In this document: one piece after another, positions 14,659 through 23,300 of the stretch | Layout of the letters: each line of letters opens with the position of its first letter | How positions within the stretch are numbered: the stretch's first letter is position 1 | Source of the DNA: Marinomonas sp. TW1 | Lineage (GTDB): Bacteria; Pseudomonadota; Gammaproteobacteria; Pseudomonadales; Marinomonadaceae | Reading direction: 5' to 3' | DNA length: 64,000 nt | NCBI RefSeq assembly: GCF_001625355.1 | Contig: NZ_JSEE01000017.1 | Span: 1-64,000 of the forward strand | The notes under the pieces: generated by a model | Told to the model about the DNA's origin: nothing | What the model saw: the letters and a program-made list of their open reading frames with translations, nothing else | Databases searched by the model: none | Program-made: the position numbers and the translations under genes

Positions 14659-15828
14659 TTAGAGAACTCCTTCTAGGAATGATTCGACGATGCCTACGTC
14701 TTCGATTAGGTGGTACACCATGTGTTCGTTTGGCGCGTAGCCGTGGTATTTGATGGCGATGTGCCATTCACCGTTGGTGTAGTTTTCGACGTTGTTGAGG
14801 GTTGGGTGCAGGTAAACTTGTGCGCCCATTATGGTTTCGTCGGCCTGTAGGGATTTGAGCCAGAAGTTGAGCTTTTCAATTTCTTGGTTCATGAAGGATT
14901 CGCTGAGGTTACGAGCCATGGCGCGCTGGGCGGTTTTGGCCAGTTTGCGAATGATGGCGTATTCGAGCCCGACTTGTGATACGAAGCGACCCATGACACA
15001 GCGGTTGCCTATGAGTGAGAAGCCTCCCAGTGAGGTGCGGGCAAAGTAGGATAAGCCAAAGCGGTTCATTAGGTCGCCGTTGGTGGCTTTGTCCATGATG
15101 TTGTAGTCGATGGTGCGCGCGGTTCCGTCGATCAGTACGCCCATGCCGCCTTTTGCTGGACTTTCCCATGGGTTGACGCGTGCAAAGCATGTGAGGGCGA
15201 TGGCAGCACCTGAGAAGTAGACGTTGCCTTTGGCGGCTTGGCTGTAGACGGAGACGAACGGGTCGACTAGATAGAATGCGTCGTAGCCTGTGCCTTCGCC
15301 CCCTAGGCTTTTGGAGTATTCGACGGCTTGGTTGTCGTTGGTGTTTGGGCCGTCTCCCACTGGGATGGCAAAGAGGCGTTTGCCCATGGCGGCCATTGCA
15401 TCGGCAACGGGTTTGGTGTTGAACCCTGGTGCGGCAATGTGAGTGGGGACTTCCATGCAGTCGGCTAGGGCTTGGATGCCGGTTCGCTGGCCTGTTGCTG
15501 GGTCAATTTTGCCGAGGATGTTGTTGGTGGTGTCGGCGGTGTCGTTGCCTTCTTCTACGATAATTGCGTAGATGGGAACGGAGACGATGCGCAGGAGTTC
15601 GTAGCAGGTACGCCACAGTGTGCCGCGTTCGTCGCCTGTTGTGTCGAGTTTGGCCGCGGCGGCCATGTTGGCAATGCGGATGGGGGTGTTTTTGGCGTAA
15701 CTTTCATGGGCGTCGGGGGCGGTACCCACGATGCCAATGACAACACCGCCTAATGGCCCCATTGGCGGTGGCGCTGAGTGGGTTTGTACGCTGATGCCGT
15801 TGTGTACGAAGGATGCGATTTCTGGCAT
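14659..15828 (-). CDS. Phage tail sheath protein FI
   Basis: A 389-residue protein of the P2 gpFI family. The N-terminus carries GVVIGIVGTAPDAH, the middle PVADAMAAMGKRLFAIP and the C-terminus AQVYLHPTLNNVENYTNGEWHIAI. It makes the contractile outer sheath, which shows the phage was a myovirus. The start overlaps the preceding 67-residue gene by one base. Confidence 0.92.
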   Translation of the reverse strand: MPEIASFVHNGISVQTHSAPPPMGPLGGVVIGIVGTAPDAHESYAKNTPIRIANMAAAAKLDTTGDERGTLWRTCYELLRIVSVPIYAIIVEEGNDTADTTNNILGKIDPATGQRTGIQALADCMEVPTHIAAPGFNTKPVADAMAAMGKRLFAIPVGDGPNTNDNQAVEYSKSLGGEGTGYDAFYLVDPFVSVYSQAAKGNVYFSGAAIALTCFARVNPWESPAKGGMGVLIDGTARTIDYNIMDKATNGDLMNRFGLSYFARTSLGGFSLIGNRCVMGRFVSQVGLEYAIIRKLAKTAQRAMARNLSESFMNQEIEKLNFWLKSLQADETIMGAQVYLHPTLNNVENYTNGEWHIAIKYHGYAPNEHMVYHLIEDVGIVESFLEGVL

Positions 15829-16031
15829 TAGGCCTCTCCTTTGGTTTTGGTGGCGCTTTTGTTGGCATCGACCGTTGGGGCGATTTTGCCGCTAAGCATG
15901 AGGAAATCGGCTTCGCTGGGAAGCAGCTCGACGCTGTCACCCACTTGGTGCCAATGATGGGTATTTGGGCAGCGGTACGGGGCTTTTACTTGGTATGTTT
16001 GCCGCGTGGTGGCGGGCTTTTTGGTGGTCAT
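15828..16031 (-). CDS. Small hypothetical protein upstream of the sheath gene
   Basis: A 67-residue protein with the phrase YQVKAPYRCPNTHHWHQVG, two His and one Cys close together, then an acidic-helical tail. Small proteins of this kind often precede sheath genes in P2-like tail modules. It is first in the sheath transcription unit, just after a terminator. Function unknown. Confidence 0.65.
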   Translation of the reverse strand: MTTKKPATTRQTYQVKAPYRCPNTHHWHQVGDSVELLPSEADFLMLSGKIAPTVDANKSATKTKGEA

Positions 16032-16047
16032 GGCTTTCTCCAGACGT

Positions 16048-16067
16048 AAAAAAACCGCTTGCGCGGC
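16048..16067 (-). terminator. Terminator between the baseplate/fibre and sheath units
   Basis: CCGC-GCAA-GCGG followed by T7 on the minus strand. The sheath-tube-T unit therefore probably has its own late promoter. Confidence 0.8.
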
Positions 16068-16099
16068 TGGGTGTTTGATTCTTTAAATTGGGGAAATGA

Positions 16100-16387
16100 C
16101 TATTCCGTTGGTAAGGGATAGCGCGCTTTGATTTCAGCTACTTTGTCACGCCACGCTTGCTCGGCTTCGTCCGTTTGGTCGTATTGCCACTCCATGTAGA
16201 GCGGGTCGGCTTCAGACTTATATACATTTTTTCGAGACTCTAAAATAGCAATCTTTTCGTATTTTTTCTGATTCTCCATAAAATCAAAATGACAATAACG
16301 CTGATAAGGTGTGAACAATACCTTTTTTGAATCAATTTCCTCATAAAGCTCTTGGCCATCGTCATTTGGATGTTTATTCATACTCAT
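16100..16387 (-). CDS. Putative tail fibre assembly chaperone
   Basis: A 95-residue protein, AT-rich compared with the sheath genes. The C-terminus EAEQAWRDKVAEIKARYPLP resembles the WRDAV-ARYP type end of phage tail fibre assembly proteins. It lies at the end of the baseplate-fibre unit, as expected. AAGGAG precedes ATG. Confidence 0.55.
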   Translation of the reverse strand: MSMNKHPNDDGQELYEEIDSKKVLFTPYQRYCHFDFMENQKKYEKIAILESRKNVYKSEADPLYMEWQYDQTDEAEQAWRDKVAEIKARYPLPTE

Positions 16388-16397
16388 AAAAATCTCC

Positions 16398-16976
16398 TTA
16401 GATTAAGATATCAGATGCAACAGCTACACCTACAGCAGACATAAGAACAAAATTTACATACACGCCTACATTAATTTCATTAGTTTCAGGCGCCTTAACC
16501 GATAACTCACATCGCCCCGTATTTAAATGCTCTCCCCCTGGATCGGATGACCTTACCACTGAAAGATTAATATAACGGCTTGACGTATTACCAAGATCAC
16601 TTTCTGTCAGACCATAACCTGAAAAAGATACATATTTGGCTACAGCGCCATTTGAACCATGATTTAAATGAAATGCTAAAATTCCATTTGCTGATATATA
16701 TGGAGATAAATTAGTCATCAATACTTTACTTTCACCTGGAGAAAGACTGAAAGATGCCTGTGTTGTCTTTCCGATTAACCTATTTTTTACGCTCACACTA
16801 CTAAAAATAGGGTTTTGATCAGTTAAATACTTATCAAACTCGATTTTGCTTTTTACCAGTTCGTCATCAATCGCCTTCATTTTTCCAGCAACTTCTTCAG
16901 ACAAAGCATTGCTTGCAGCTGTTTGCTCTTGAGAAGCCCGCTTAACAAGCTGTAATTCTTCGATAATATCAGACAT
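16398..16976 (-). CDS. Putative tail fibre-type protein
   Basis: About 192 residues, started at 16976 because GGGAGG lies 8 bases before this ATG. The N-terminal ~50 residues are helical; the rest is rich in Ser, Thr, Asn and Gly and looks beta-structured. Base composition is AT-rich, as for exchangeable host-recognition genes. It overlaps the collar protein by 8 bases. Probably part of receptor binding, but no family was recognised. Confidence 0.55.
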   Translation of the reverse strand: MSDIIEELQLVKRASQEQTAASNALSEEVAGKMKAIDDELVKSKIEFDKYLTDQNPIFSSVSVKNRLIGKTTQASFSLSPGESKVLMTNLSPYISANGILAFHLNHGSNGAVAKYVSFSGYGLTESDLGNTSSRYINLSVVRSSDPGGEHLNTGRCELSVKAPETNEINVGVYVNFVLMSAVGVAVASDILI

Positions 16977-17520
16977 TAACTTCCTCCCAATTACGTATTT
17001 TTTCACTCAACTGCATTTGCGTATGAGCTTGTTTAGTTTGAATTACTTGGCTACGTACAAACGCAACCGTATCCATCATCATTTCTATATCGATGAGTAT
17101 GTTTAGGTTTTCCGTTCCTACCACTACGGTGACGGTGTCACTTGGCAAAGCGCTTAGGTCTAAAGTAATCGGTTGGATGCAATGACCATCTTTGGCTTTG
17201 TAGTTAAGCGTGGTATTGGGTGCAGAAATCACACCTAATAAAGTGCCTGTCTCTAACCAAAAACCCAGTTCTCGGATTGGGTATTCCTGCGGGCCGCTGA
17301 ACTTTGCGACGGCTTGTAATTGTCCTGCACCGGTGTCTTTGTATTCACCGAACTCAACACGCTGAATTTCATTCACCAAAGTAGTCTGATCAGGGTTTGG
17401 AGAATAGGCTCGATCACCCGCTGAGACCCATTTCAAACGGGCTTCTATACCTTTTCCTTTTGCACTAATGCATTCATTTAACCCTTTTCGGGTAATGACT
17501 AAACTAAGGCTGTCACTCAT
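16969..17520 (-). CDS. Short tail fibre/collar protein (gpH N-terminal domain)
   Basis: About 183 residues, started at 17520 (MSDSLSLVITRKG) with AAGGT upstream; the longer frame adds ten residues without a better site. It resembles the N-terminal phage tail-collar fibre domain, with LTRKGLNE-type start, RVEFGEYKDTGAGQL and REIGFWLETG-type segments. Full gpH proteins run to 500 residues or more. Here only the attachment domain is present, with the distal part on separate small genes. Confidence 0.7.
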   Translation of the reverse strand: MSDSLSLVITRKGLNECISAKGKGIEARLKWVSAGDRAYSPNPDQTTLVNEIQRVEFGEYKDTGAGQLQAVAKFSGPQEYPIRELGFWLETGTLLGVISAPNTTLNYKAKDGHCIQPITLDLSALPSDTVTVVVGTENLNILIDIEMMMDTVAFVRSQVIQTKQAHTQMQLSEKIRNWEEVNV

Positions 17521-17530
17521 TTTATGTACC

Positions 17531-18295
17531 TTAAATAATGGCTTTGGCATTCACTTGTGAAATGGTAAAGCTGTATTGGCTTGCTGATGCGGTTATGCCC
17601 AGCTGACCATAACTTTTGATCACGGGAATGATGGCGTGAAGGTTAAGGGGTTGAATGGTTATCGCTGGCGAGATGGCGGCGGCGATGGATAACGACACTT
17701 TCGCTTTCGGCATTGGCCAAATAGCACCACTTGCCTCTGTTTCTTTTACATTGATTGATGGTGCTCGCGCTCCGGCCAACCCTATGCTTGTTTCCACTCC
17801 GAACATCAATGACAGCTCAATGGTGTCACGTTCTGATTTGGTGTCTTCTATGTAGGCCATGAGCTTTTTCGCATTGGCGACATTGACGGGTTTGTTACCC
17901 TTTTCCCATGCAACAATGTCTAAACGATACGGCTCTGTTTTTGGTACTTGTTGGTACCAAGATTTTATCTCACTCAAAAACTCAAACGATTCTAAAGCCA
18001 ACGCTAAGCCAGCTTTCGTTCCGCTAAGCTGGCGAACTTTCCAAGCATTCCCTGCTAAGTTCCGCTTCACTTGCTCTGTATCTTCGGTGTCCCAGATCGG
18101 CACTTGTTTTTCAGCCGCAAGGGTAGAAATTGCCTCGTTTCGTGTTTGTTGTGCATCCAACAATTCTGGGTATGGATGGTCAATCGAGTACAGGGCTTCA
18201 CTTAGGGCAAGTTCTAATGCCCGTTCTAGTGGGCTGCGGTTATCCGGTAAAACGCTATAGGTTTTCAGTGTTGACGGTAATTTGGACTGACTCAA
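17531..18295 (-). CDS. Phage tail protein I (baseplate)
   Basis: A 254-residue protein of the P2 gpI family: LPDNRSPLERALELALSE near the N-terminus, IPWDTEDTEQVKRNL-type helix, and RPYRLDIVAW-type strand. The only usable start is TTG at 18295, inside the end of J (41-base overlap), which indicates coupling. It forms the baseplate wedge with J and W. Confidence 0.82.
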   Translation of the reverse strand: MSQSKLPSTLKTYSVLPDNRSPLERALELALSEALYSIDHPYPELLDAQQTRNEAISTLAAEKQVPIWDTEDTEQVKRNLAGNAWKVRQLSGTKAGLALALESFEFLSEIKSWYQQVPKTEPYRLDIVAWEKGNKPVNVANAKKLMAYIEDTKSERDTIELSLMFGVETSIGLAGARAPSINVKETEASGAIWPMPKAKVSLSIAAAISPAITIQPLNLHAIIPVIKSYGQLGITASASQYSFTISQVNAKAII

Positions 18296-19256
18296 GGTAT
18301 GGCGCCTCGTTGAATTGGCAACGCAAGGGTTGAGTGGGTTGCAGTATGTCGCCTCGATGAGCGCCGGTTGTTTTCAGTAGCACGCTGTACAACATAGACA
18401 GCTCGATGCTGCCACCGAGTCTGTGTTGCTGTTCGGCATAATCTCGCACAGCTTTCTCAGCGGCGACTTTTACCATATCGGCATCAGGACCCGTTCGGAT
18501 ATAAAGCACGGCTTCACATGACCATGTTTTGATGGTTGGTGCTTTAACTTTGAGCAAATCGGTTTCTTGGGCTATGTCGTCCCGCTGCATGTATTGTTGT
18601 GTTGCCGCAATTAATGCCTCTGCAGGGACACCCTTATTTGCATGAGCCAAGATGAAGCAGTCCACTTCCCCTGGTGCAACACGTCGCGCTTGGGCGTCTT
18701 TGGTTTGCCCTGCCATTTCGTGCGGTTCGAATTCGTATGTCACGACAACTTTACTTTGGGTTGGACTTTCAACGGTGACTTTAGGACGTCCGCCCAATGT
18801 CATGGCATTGAATCGATATCCTGATCGTGTACCGGTTGTTGCTAACGCATAGGCGGCTAAATAATAACGGGTGAGTAAGGCTTCGTTGCTTTCAACTTTT
18901 GGCGGCACTGGGGGAAACGCGTTCGGGTCGCCTTCGTCTAGTATTTGCCGCTCTACTCCTAGTTGACTGGCAATGAGGTCCACCATGTCGTCATCTGTGG
19001 CGTACATGCCAAACATTTGTAATGCCTGAGCATTCATTTGTCGAAAATGGCTTTGCAGTATCACTGTGAAAGCTTCGGTGAGCTTAGTCATGAGCTCCGC
19101 TTGGTTTTCAAAGGTTTCCGCTACGGCTTCTACATCGTCTGGCGAATTGGTGTTTAAGTAATCCAGCACATTGTTTTTAATGGTCTGAAATAAGTTATCG
19201 AAACTGGGGGTTTTGATGATCTCAGGTTTAGGCAGTGGATTCTGATGTGGAAACAT
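18255..19256 (-). CDS. Baseplate assembly protein J
   Basis: About 333 residues of the P2 gpJ / Mu gp47 family (SQLGVERQILDEGDPNAFPPVPPK, then RYYLAAYALATTGTRSGYRFNA and PGEVDCFILA). The ATG at 19256 is preferred over TTG at 19271 and has GAGGT upstream. It overlaps W by about 29 bases. It is a core wedge component that triggers sheath contraction. Confidence 0.88.
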   Translation of the reverse strand: MFPHQNPLPKPEIIKTPSFDNLFQTIKNNVLDYLNTNSPDDVEAVAETFENQAELMTKLTEAFTVILQSHFRQMNAQALQMFGMYATDDDMVDLIASQLGVERQILDEGDPNAFPPVPPKVESNEALLTRYYLAAYALATTGTRSGYRFNAMTLGGRPKVTVESPTQSKVVVTYEFEPHEMAGQTKDAQARRVAPGEVDCFILAHANKGVPAEALIAATQQYMQRDDIAQETDLLKVKAPTIKTWSCEAVLYIRTGPDADMVKVAAEKAVRDYAEQQHRLGGSIELSMLYSVLLKTTGAHRGDILQPTQPLRCQFNEAPYLESVQITVNTENL

Positions 19257-19587
19257 CCAGTGGTACCTCAAATTCTATTTTTTTACCCTTCCACTGCCCT
19301 TCAAAGTAAAGAGCAAGGCCATTTGTTAAACGCCTAGCAACGCAGCGTGAAGGTACGAAATCCGTTAAGCCATTTTCGGGTTCGTAAAAGGCTTCGATAG
19401 CAGCAGATTGAAGACGAATTAAGGTACTGTCTGTCATATTCGCGCCTAAGTATTGCCTAACATCACTGCCAAAGTTGGCCCGTTTGACTCGACCCGCTTT
19501 TGGCGTGGTCATCACCTGTGTGATGCGGCTAACGAGCTGTTCAAAGTCTTGTAATGTCCGCCCTGTTTTACGATCAATGCCTATCAT
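19228..19587 (-). CDS. Baseplate protein W (gp25-like lysozyme family)
   Basis: A 119-residue protein of the GPW/gp25 family: MIGIDRKTGRTLQDF, the conserved RVKRANFGSD segment near residue 35, and IRLQSAAIEAF. It seeds sheath assembly on the baseplate. AGGTAGG precedes ATG. It lies between the 65-residue gene and J, as in P2 (V-W-J-I). Confidence 0.9.
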   Translation of the reverse strand: MIGIDRKTGRTLQDFEQLVSRITQVMTTPKAGRVKRANFGSDVRQYLGANMTDSTLIRLQSAAIEAFYEPENGLTDFVPSRCVARRLTNGLALYFEGQWKGKKIEFEVPLDVSTSESTA

Positions 19588-19606
19588 TCGCCTACCTTTT
19601 TTACTT

Positions 19607-19804
19607 TTAAGTGACTTTATAGGTACCTGCAGAAGAACCGCTTACCACAGCCACATCAGCATTTTGGGTGATGTGATTCACAATGCCTTCGGCAAATGCC
19701 AACCACCATTCGTGACCGGCTGCATTATTTGCCAATGGGTCAAATCCCTTTGCCTTCATGGCCGCTTCAATATCTAACGCTAGTTGCTCTGGATTTAATG
19801 CCAT
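19607..19804 (-). CDS. Small hypothetical baseplate-region protein
   Basis: A 65-residue acidic protein with two short helices (NPEQLALDIEAAMKAKGF, then EWWLAFAEGIVNHI) and a short beta tail. It is inserted between V and W. Not recognised as a named family; perhaps a tail accessory protein. Confidence 0.6.
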   Translation of the reverse strand: MALNPEQLALDIEAAMKAKGFDPLANNAAGHEWWLAFAEGIVNHITQNADVAVVSGSSAGTYKVT

Positions 19805-19819
19805 CTAGGTTATCTCCTA

Positions 19820-20500
19820 TCACTTAGCCGCGGTGACGGTGGATGAACAGTCTGCATGCGGTAATCCGGTGATCATGCATTTGTGCGCACCAGTAACGAC
19901 GCCTGTACCGCCATTTAATTTGATGTTTGACGCATCCACTGTGGTATCACCGGAAGATGTCAGTGCGGTTTTGCCCTTAACGTCGACCGTTGCATTTTGC
20001 TCCACGGCGACCACGGCTGAGCCACCGACATTGATACTAAGGTCTCCGACCGATTTAATGGTCATTTGGTGCTTTTGAGTGTGATATGACACGAGTGAAC
20101 CATCGGGATAACAACGCACAATTTCATTCGCGTCCTGACTTGGGGCTGGGAACTTGTCACTGAATAAACCTATCAATGCAACGGTTTGGGTGCCGTTGTG
20201 GCCAGCTCCGTAATTCAGCAATACGGCTTGTTCCCCAAGTGATGGGCAGCGGTAATCTGTGGTCGCGCCTGCTGCAGTAGAAAACCACCGAATGAAAGGA
20301 CTTGTCAACGCACCATGTTGCACGCGAATTAGGGTATTAGACTCATGTATTTCACAGACAAAGCCCAAACGAACCATACTTTGGAGACGTCTTCTTAGGT
20401 CTTCTGTTTCTTCGCTTAGCTCTTCGATTCTATCGAGATAAGGGGTCAACATGTCCCGAACCATGGCTTCAATCAGTTGACGCATTAAAGGCTCCGGCAT
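19820..20500 (-). CDS. Baseplate assembly protein V (tail spike)
   Basis: A 226-residue protein of the P2 gpV family. It has the helix DRIEELSEETEDLRRRL, an OB-fold segment (VQHGALTSPFIRWF, YRCPSLGEQAVLLNYG) and a repetitive beta-helix tail ending GVVTGAHKCMITGLPH. The C-terminal His and Cys residues suit metal binding at the spike tip. It overlaps the preceding gene by 16 bases. Confidence 0.88.
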   Translation of the reverse strand: MPEPLMRQLIEAMVRDMLTPYLDRIEELSEETEDLRRRLQSMVRLGFVCEIHESNTLIRVQHGALTSPFIRWFSTAAGATTDYRCPSLGEQAVLLNYGAGHNGTQTVALIGLFSDKFPAPSQDANEIVRCYPDGSLVSYHTQKHQMTIKSVGDLSINVGGSAVVAVEQNATVDVKGKTALTSSGDTTVDASNIKLNGGTGVVTGAHKCMITGLPHADCSSTVTAAK

Positions 20501-21006
20501 TCGTCTTGGTCGTTTTCATTGGTTGGGTTGGTCGCTATTCGAATGCCGTTTTTAACGATTTCAGGTTGCCAAGTGGATGCTCCGAGGTAGAGCTTTTGCT
20601 CCCAATTCACGACCCATGAATCAAAGCCGCCTTGAGTTTCTTTGCGAAAGTTACCTGGGTAGGCTTCAATGTTGAATGGTTTTTCCACGACGGAACCCAT
20701 TAGCCAAATACCCTTTTCATGAACAAACTGAGATACCGCGATGGCAAACTCTTGTAACTCCATTTGTAGGTTGTCGACTTCTTGCCCCAGCACACAATGA
20801 ATGGCAAATTGCGCTACAACGGGGTAACGGCCATCGCCTACATCGGGCGCTTTTGGCAGCTCTTCGATGTTCAATAAACAGGCTGGCGCCAGTTCGGACA
20901 TCTTTTCGTCTGGGTCGTAGCTTTCTATGGTGACTTTAGGAAAGCGACTTTTTAGCGCATCCGTAATGGCTTGATGTACATCGCTTAAATTGATACTGGT
21001 TGCCAC
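20485..21006 (-). CDS. Putative tail terminator / completion protein
   Basis: A 173-residue protein between the Z-like protein and V. It begins with a helix (LSDVHQAITDALKSRFP) and continues with strands like those of phage tail terminators (DGRYPVVAQFAIHCV, FDSWVVNWEQKLYLG). The position at the head-tail boundary supports this. Family assignment is tentative. Confidence 0.6.
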   Translation of the reverse strand: MATSINLSDVHQAITDALKSRFPKVTIESYDPDEKMSELAPACLLNIEELPKAPDVGDGRYPVVAQFAIHCVLGQEVDNLQMELQEFAIAVSQFVHEKGIWLMGSVVEKPFNIEAYPGNFRKETQGGFDSWVVNWEQKLYLGASTWQPEIVKNGIRIATNPTNENDQDECRSL

Positions 21007-21576
21007 TCATTGCCCCTCAATGTTCATTGCAAAGTGTATTTCTTGCTTGAGTATCTGTTTGAATCGCGCCTCGGCTCTGGCGTGATAACGCTCAATGATG
21101 GGTTGTGCGATCTTATCTATTTCCATGGAGACTGCCTCAATCGGCAATTCTGTCCATTGGCCATCTTGTCGTTTCGTTCGTTTGCCACCAGCGGCATATT
21201 TTCTTTTAAATATGCCGGTGTGACCTGACTTCATTGTGGCGATGAAGGCGCCAATAAAATGATGTTTGCCCACTCTGACACCAAGGTCGGTTTGTTTCGC
21301 TTTACCAAGTGAATAAACGGAAATGGGTGATAAGCCAAACCAAACATTCACCGTTCGCTCACCGTTTTTTAGATAAAAGGTTTTGTAGTAACGTGCCGCT
21401 AAAACCCGTTGCGGTACTGATAGCGCCACACCCAGCTCACGCTTGGTATGGGTTTCTAACCAACGAGCCGTTTTCTTGAGCGTGCGTGTGACCGCTTTCT
21501 GTAACTGACGAACAGATAGCTCGAGCTGCTCTTCTAATTCTGCTATTTCGCTTCCTAGATGGATTTCTAAAATCAT
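21007..21576 (-). CDS. Prophage minor tail protein Z-like
   Basis: A 189-residue basic protein. The motifs LGVALSVPQRVLAARYY and VWFGLSPISVYSLGKAKQT match the gpZ family of lambda-like phages, whose members act near the head-tail junction. It abuts the next gene (1-base gap) within the head-joining cluster. Confidence 0.75.
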   Translation of the reverse strand: MILEIHLGSEIAELEEQLELSVRQLQKAVTRTLKKTARWLETHTKRELGVALSVPQRVLAARYYKTFYLKNGERTVNVWFGLSPISVYSLGKAKQTDLGVRVGKHHFIGAFIATMKSGHTGIFKRKYAAGGKRTKRQDGQWTELPIEAVSMEIDKIAQPIIERYHARAEARFKQILKQEIHFAMNIEGQ

Positions 21577-21577
21577 G

Positions 21578-21931
21578 TCAGCGCCAGTTGTGGTCTTTTT
21601 GTTGGGTCACTTTAAGGAGTAATACCGTTTCAAATTCCCCTTTGTGGAAAGGCAGTACTAGATAATCCACACCATCTATCTGCAGCGTGTCACCTTCTTC
21701 ACACACACATTGGGTTGGTCTAACGCAAAACGTGGCAATCACGGTGTCTAGGTAAATTTGACTCGCTTGCTTTGCCTTTGAATGGGTGTGTATTTCTTTT
21801 TCGATAAAAGAGAACGTCCCTGTCAGTGTGCCGGTTTGCCCGGCTTTAGAGAGCCATGTCGCCTGTATACCAAACAACTCATCAATGTCACTTTTTAAGG
21901 CGTCTAAGTCAGCATGGTGCCTGAGATTCAT
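21578..21931 (-). CDS. Putative head-tail joining protein
   Basis: A 117-residue protein between the capsid gene and the Z-like gene, the place of lambda FI/FII-type joiners. It has a helix (LDALKSDIDELFGIQATW), then strands with two Cys (RPTQCVCEEGDTLQIDGVDY). The strand pattern fits small joining proteins. The function follows mainly from position. Confidence 0.6.
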   Translation of the reverse strand: MNLRHHADLDALKSDIDELFGIQATWLSKAGQTGTLTGTFSFIEKEIHTHSKAKQASQIYLDTVIATFCVRPTQCVCEEGDTLQIDGVDYLVLPFHKGEFETVLLLKVTQQKDHNWR

Positions 21932-21975
21932 AAACGCCTCATGTGATTTTGATTAAGTATTTGGAAGGAGAAAGG

Positions 21976-22965
21976 CTAGTTCGAAGAGAAGATTTCCGCT
22001 AACAAGGAAGGATCGCGAGCGATCGGCAAGTAAATCGCACGAGAGCGAATTTCCAAGCCTTCGTCGTGGTCTAACTCTTTGGTAGTGATGTGACATTCAC
22101 GGGCTTTGGCTGAGCTGGCATGCAGCACATCCGCAGGTGCTCGTAGCATTCCAAATAAGCCTTTGATGCCTACCGGGAAAGATGCGCCTTTGGTGACCAC
22201 TTCATCGGCTTCGTCCGCAATGAATTTGATACCACAAATATTGATTTCACTCGGGTCATCCGCAAAAGCCACCACACGTTTGGCGTGGATTTCTTCGCTG
22301 TAAAATTCCTTGATGCTGTTGTGAGTCAGAATTCGCTCAATCATTTCCTGACCAATGCGACACTCGACACCTTGCAGCGTTAAGTGACCATGCTTTTTGG
22401 CATTATCAACCGTTTGCTTACGAAGGGCTTTTAGCAATGCGGGAACATCCGTGCCTGTATTCCCTAGCTTCAAATCCAACTTGCGCTCTTCTACACCCAG
22501 CACTTTGTGAAGATCCACCAGCACTTTGTTTTTCTTGTTTTTAACCTTGCCCTTTAATGCAGAATAAGCGGTAAAAGCAGCCGTGTAGCGATGGTTGTCT
22601 TTGTGCTTGCCCATGTGACTTTTGACCAGCGCCGCTAACTCTTGTGCTTTGATTTTTTTATCACGCAAAGAAGCAATGCGAGTCAAATCACTTGGCACAA
22701 TACGCGTATCAAACGGGTAACGAATCAAATGTACTGGTACCGCACTTTCGGCATCGTGTTCGTCGATGTTAGGGTTTTGGCCGATTTCACCTGGCATCAA
22801 GACTTGAAGTTGTTGGCCAGACTTCACAATCATGACATTACGATGCTCTACATTTTCCACCGTGAACATTTCCAGCACGGCGGCATCAATGTGAACGGAA
22901 GCATTAAAGCCCGCGGTTAAAGCGACTTGTGAAAATGCCTCGTGATCGAATAATTCTTTTTCCAT
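21976..22965 (-). CDS. Phage major capsid protein E
   Basis: A 329-residue protein of the lambda gpE capsid family. Typical phrases are VPVHLIRYPFDTRIVPSDL and, near the C-terminus, NICGIKFIADEADEV followed by the Gly/Phe-rich core. It forms the icosahedral shell. It follows the protease and a small decoration-position gene, overlapping that gene by one base. Confidence 0.88.
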   Translation of the reverse strand: MEKELFDHEAFSQVALTAGFNASVHIDAAVLEMFTVENVEHRNVMIVKSGQQLQVLMPGEIGQNPNIDEHDAESAVPVHLIRYPFDTRIVPSDLTRIASLRDKKIKAQELAALVKSHMGKHKDNHRYTAAFTAYSALKGKVKNKKNKVLVDLHKVLGVEERKLDLKLGNTGTDVPALLKALRKQTVDNAKKHGHLTLQGVECRIGQEMIERILTHNSIKEFYSEEIHAKRVVAFADDPSEINICGIKFIADEADEVVTKGASFPVGIKGLFGMLRAPADVLHASSAKARECHITTKELDHDEGLEIRSRAIYLPIARDPSLLAEIFSSN

Positions 22966-23300
22966 TACTGTGACCCTTTTTTGATAACGATGAATGCTTT
23001 TTCAAGCTGTTCGGTGATCAATGCCTTCACTGGCTCGGTCACCCCTTCTGGCCACGCGATGTAGAGCGTATTGAATACGCAATTGGCCCAGTACACTTTG
23101 CCGCCGCCCGCATGAATACCGTAGGCGTCACTGCCGTCGTAGTTTTCATCTGATACGGACAAGGCTTCACCTTCTTTGGTCACGATGGCCCACTGTGGTT
23201 GGGAAGCTGCTGCATCGATTTGCTTAATGCACATTTCCCCTTGTTCATGAGCCCAAAGAAGAATCAGCGACTCGGAGACTTTGTTGTGAATCTCTTGCAT
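22965..23300 (-). CDS. Small head protein in the decoration-protein position
   Basis: A 111-residue protein between the S49 protease and major capsid genes, where lambda carries decoration protein D. The sequence does not resemble lambda gpD: it has EQGEMCIKQIDAAAS, IHAGGGKVYWANCVFNTLYI and a C-terminal helix. It may stabilise capsids, but this rests on position only. Confidence 0.55.
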   Translation of the reverse strand: MQEIHNKVSESLILLWAHEQGEMCIKQIDAAASQPQWAIVTKEGEALSVSDENYDGSDAYGIHAGGGKVYWANCVFNTLYIAWPEGVTEPVKALITEQLEKAFIVIKKGSQ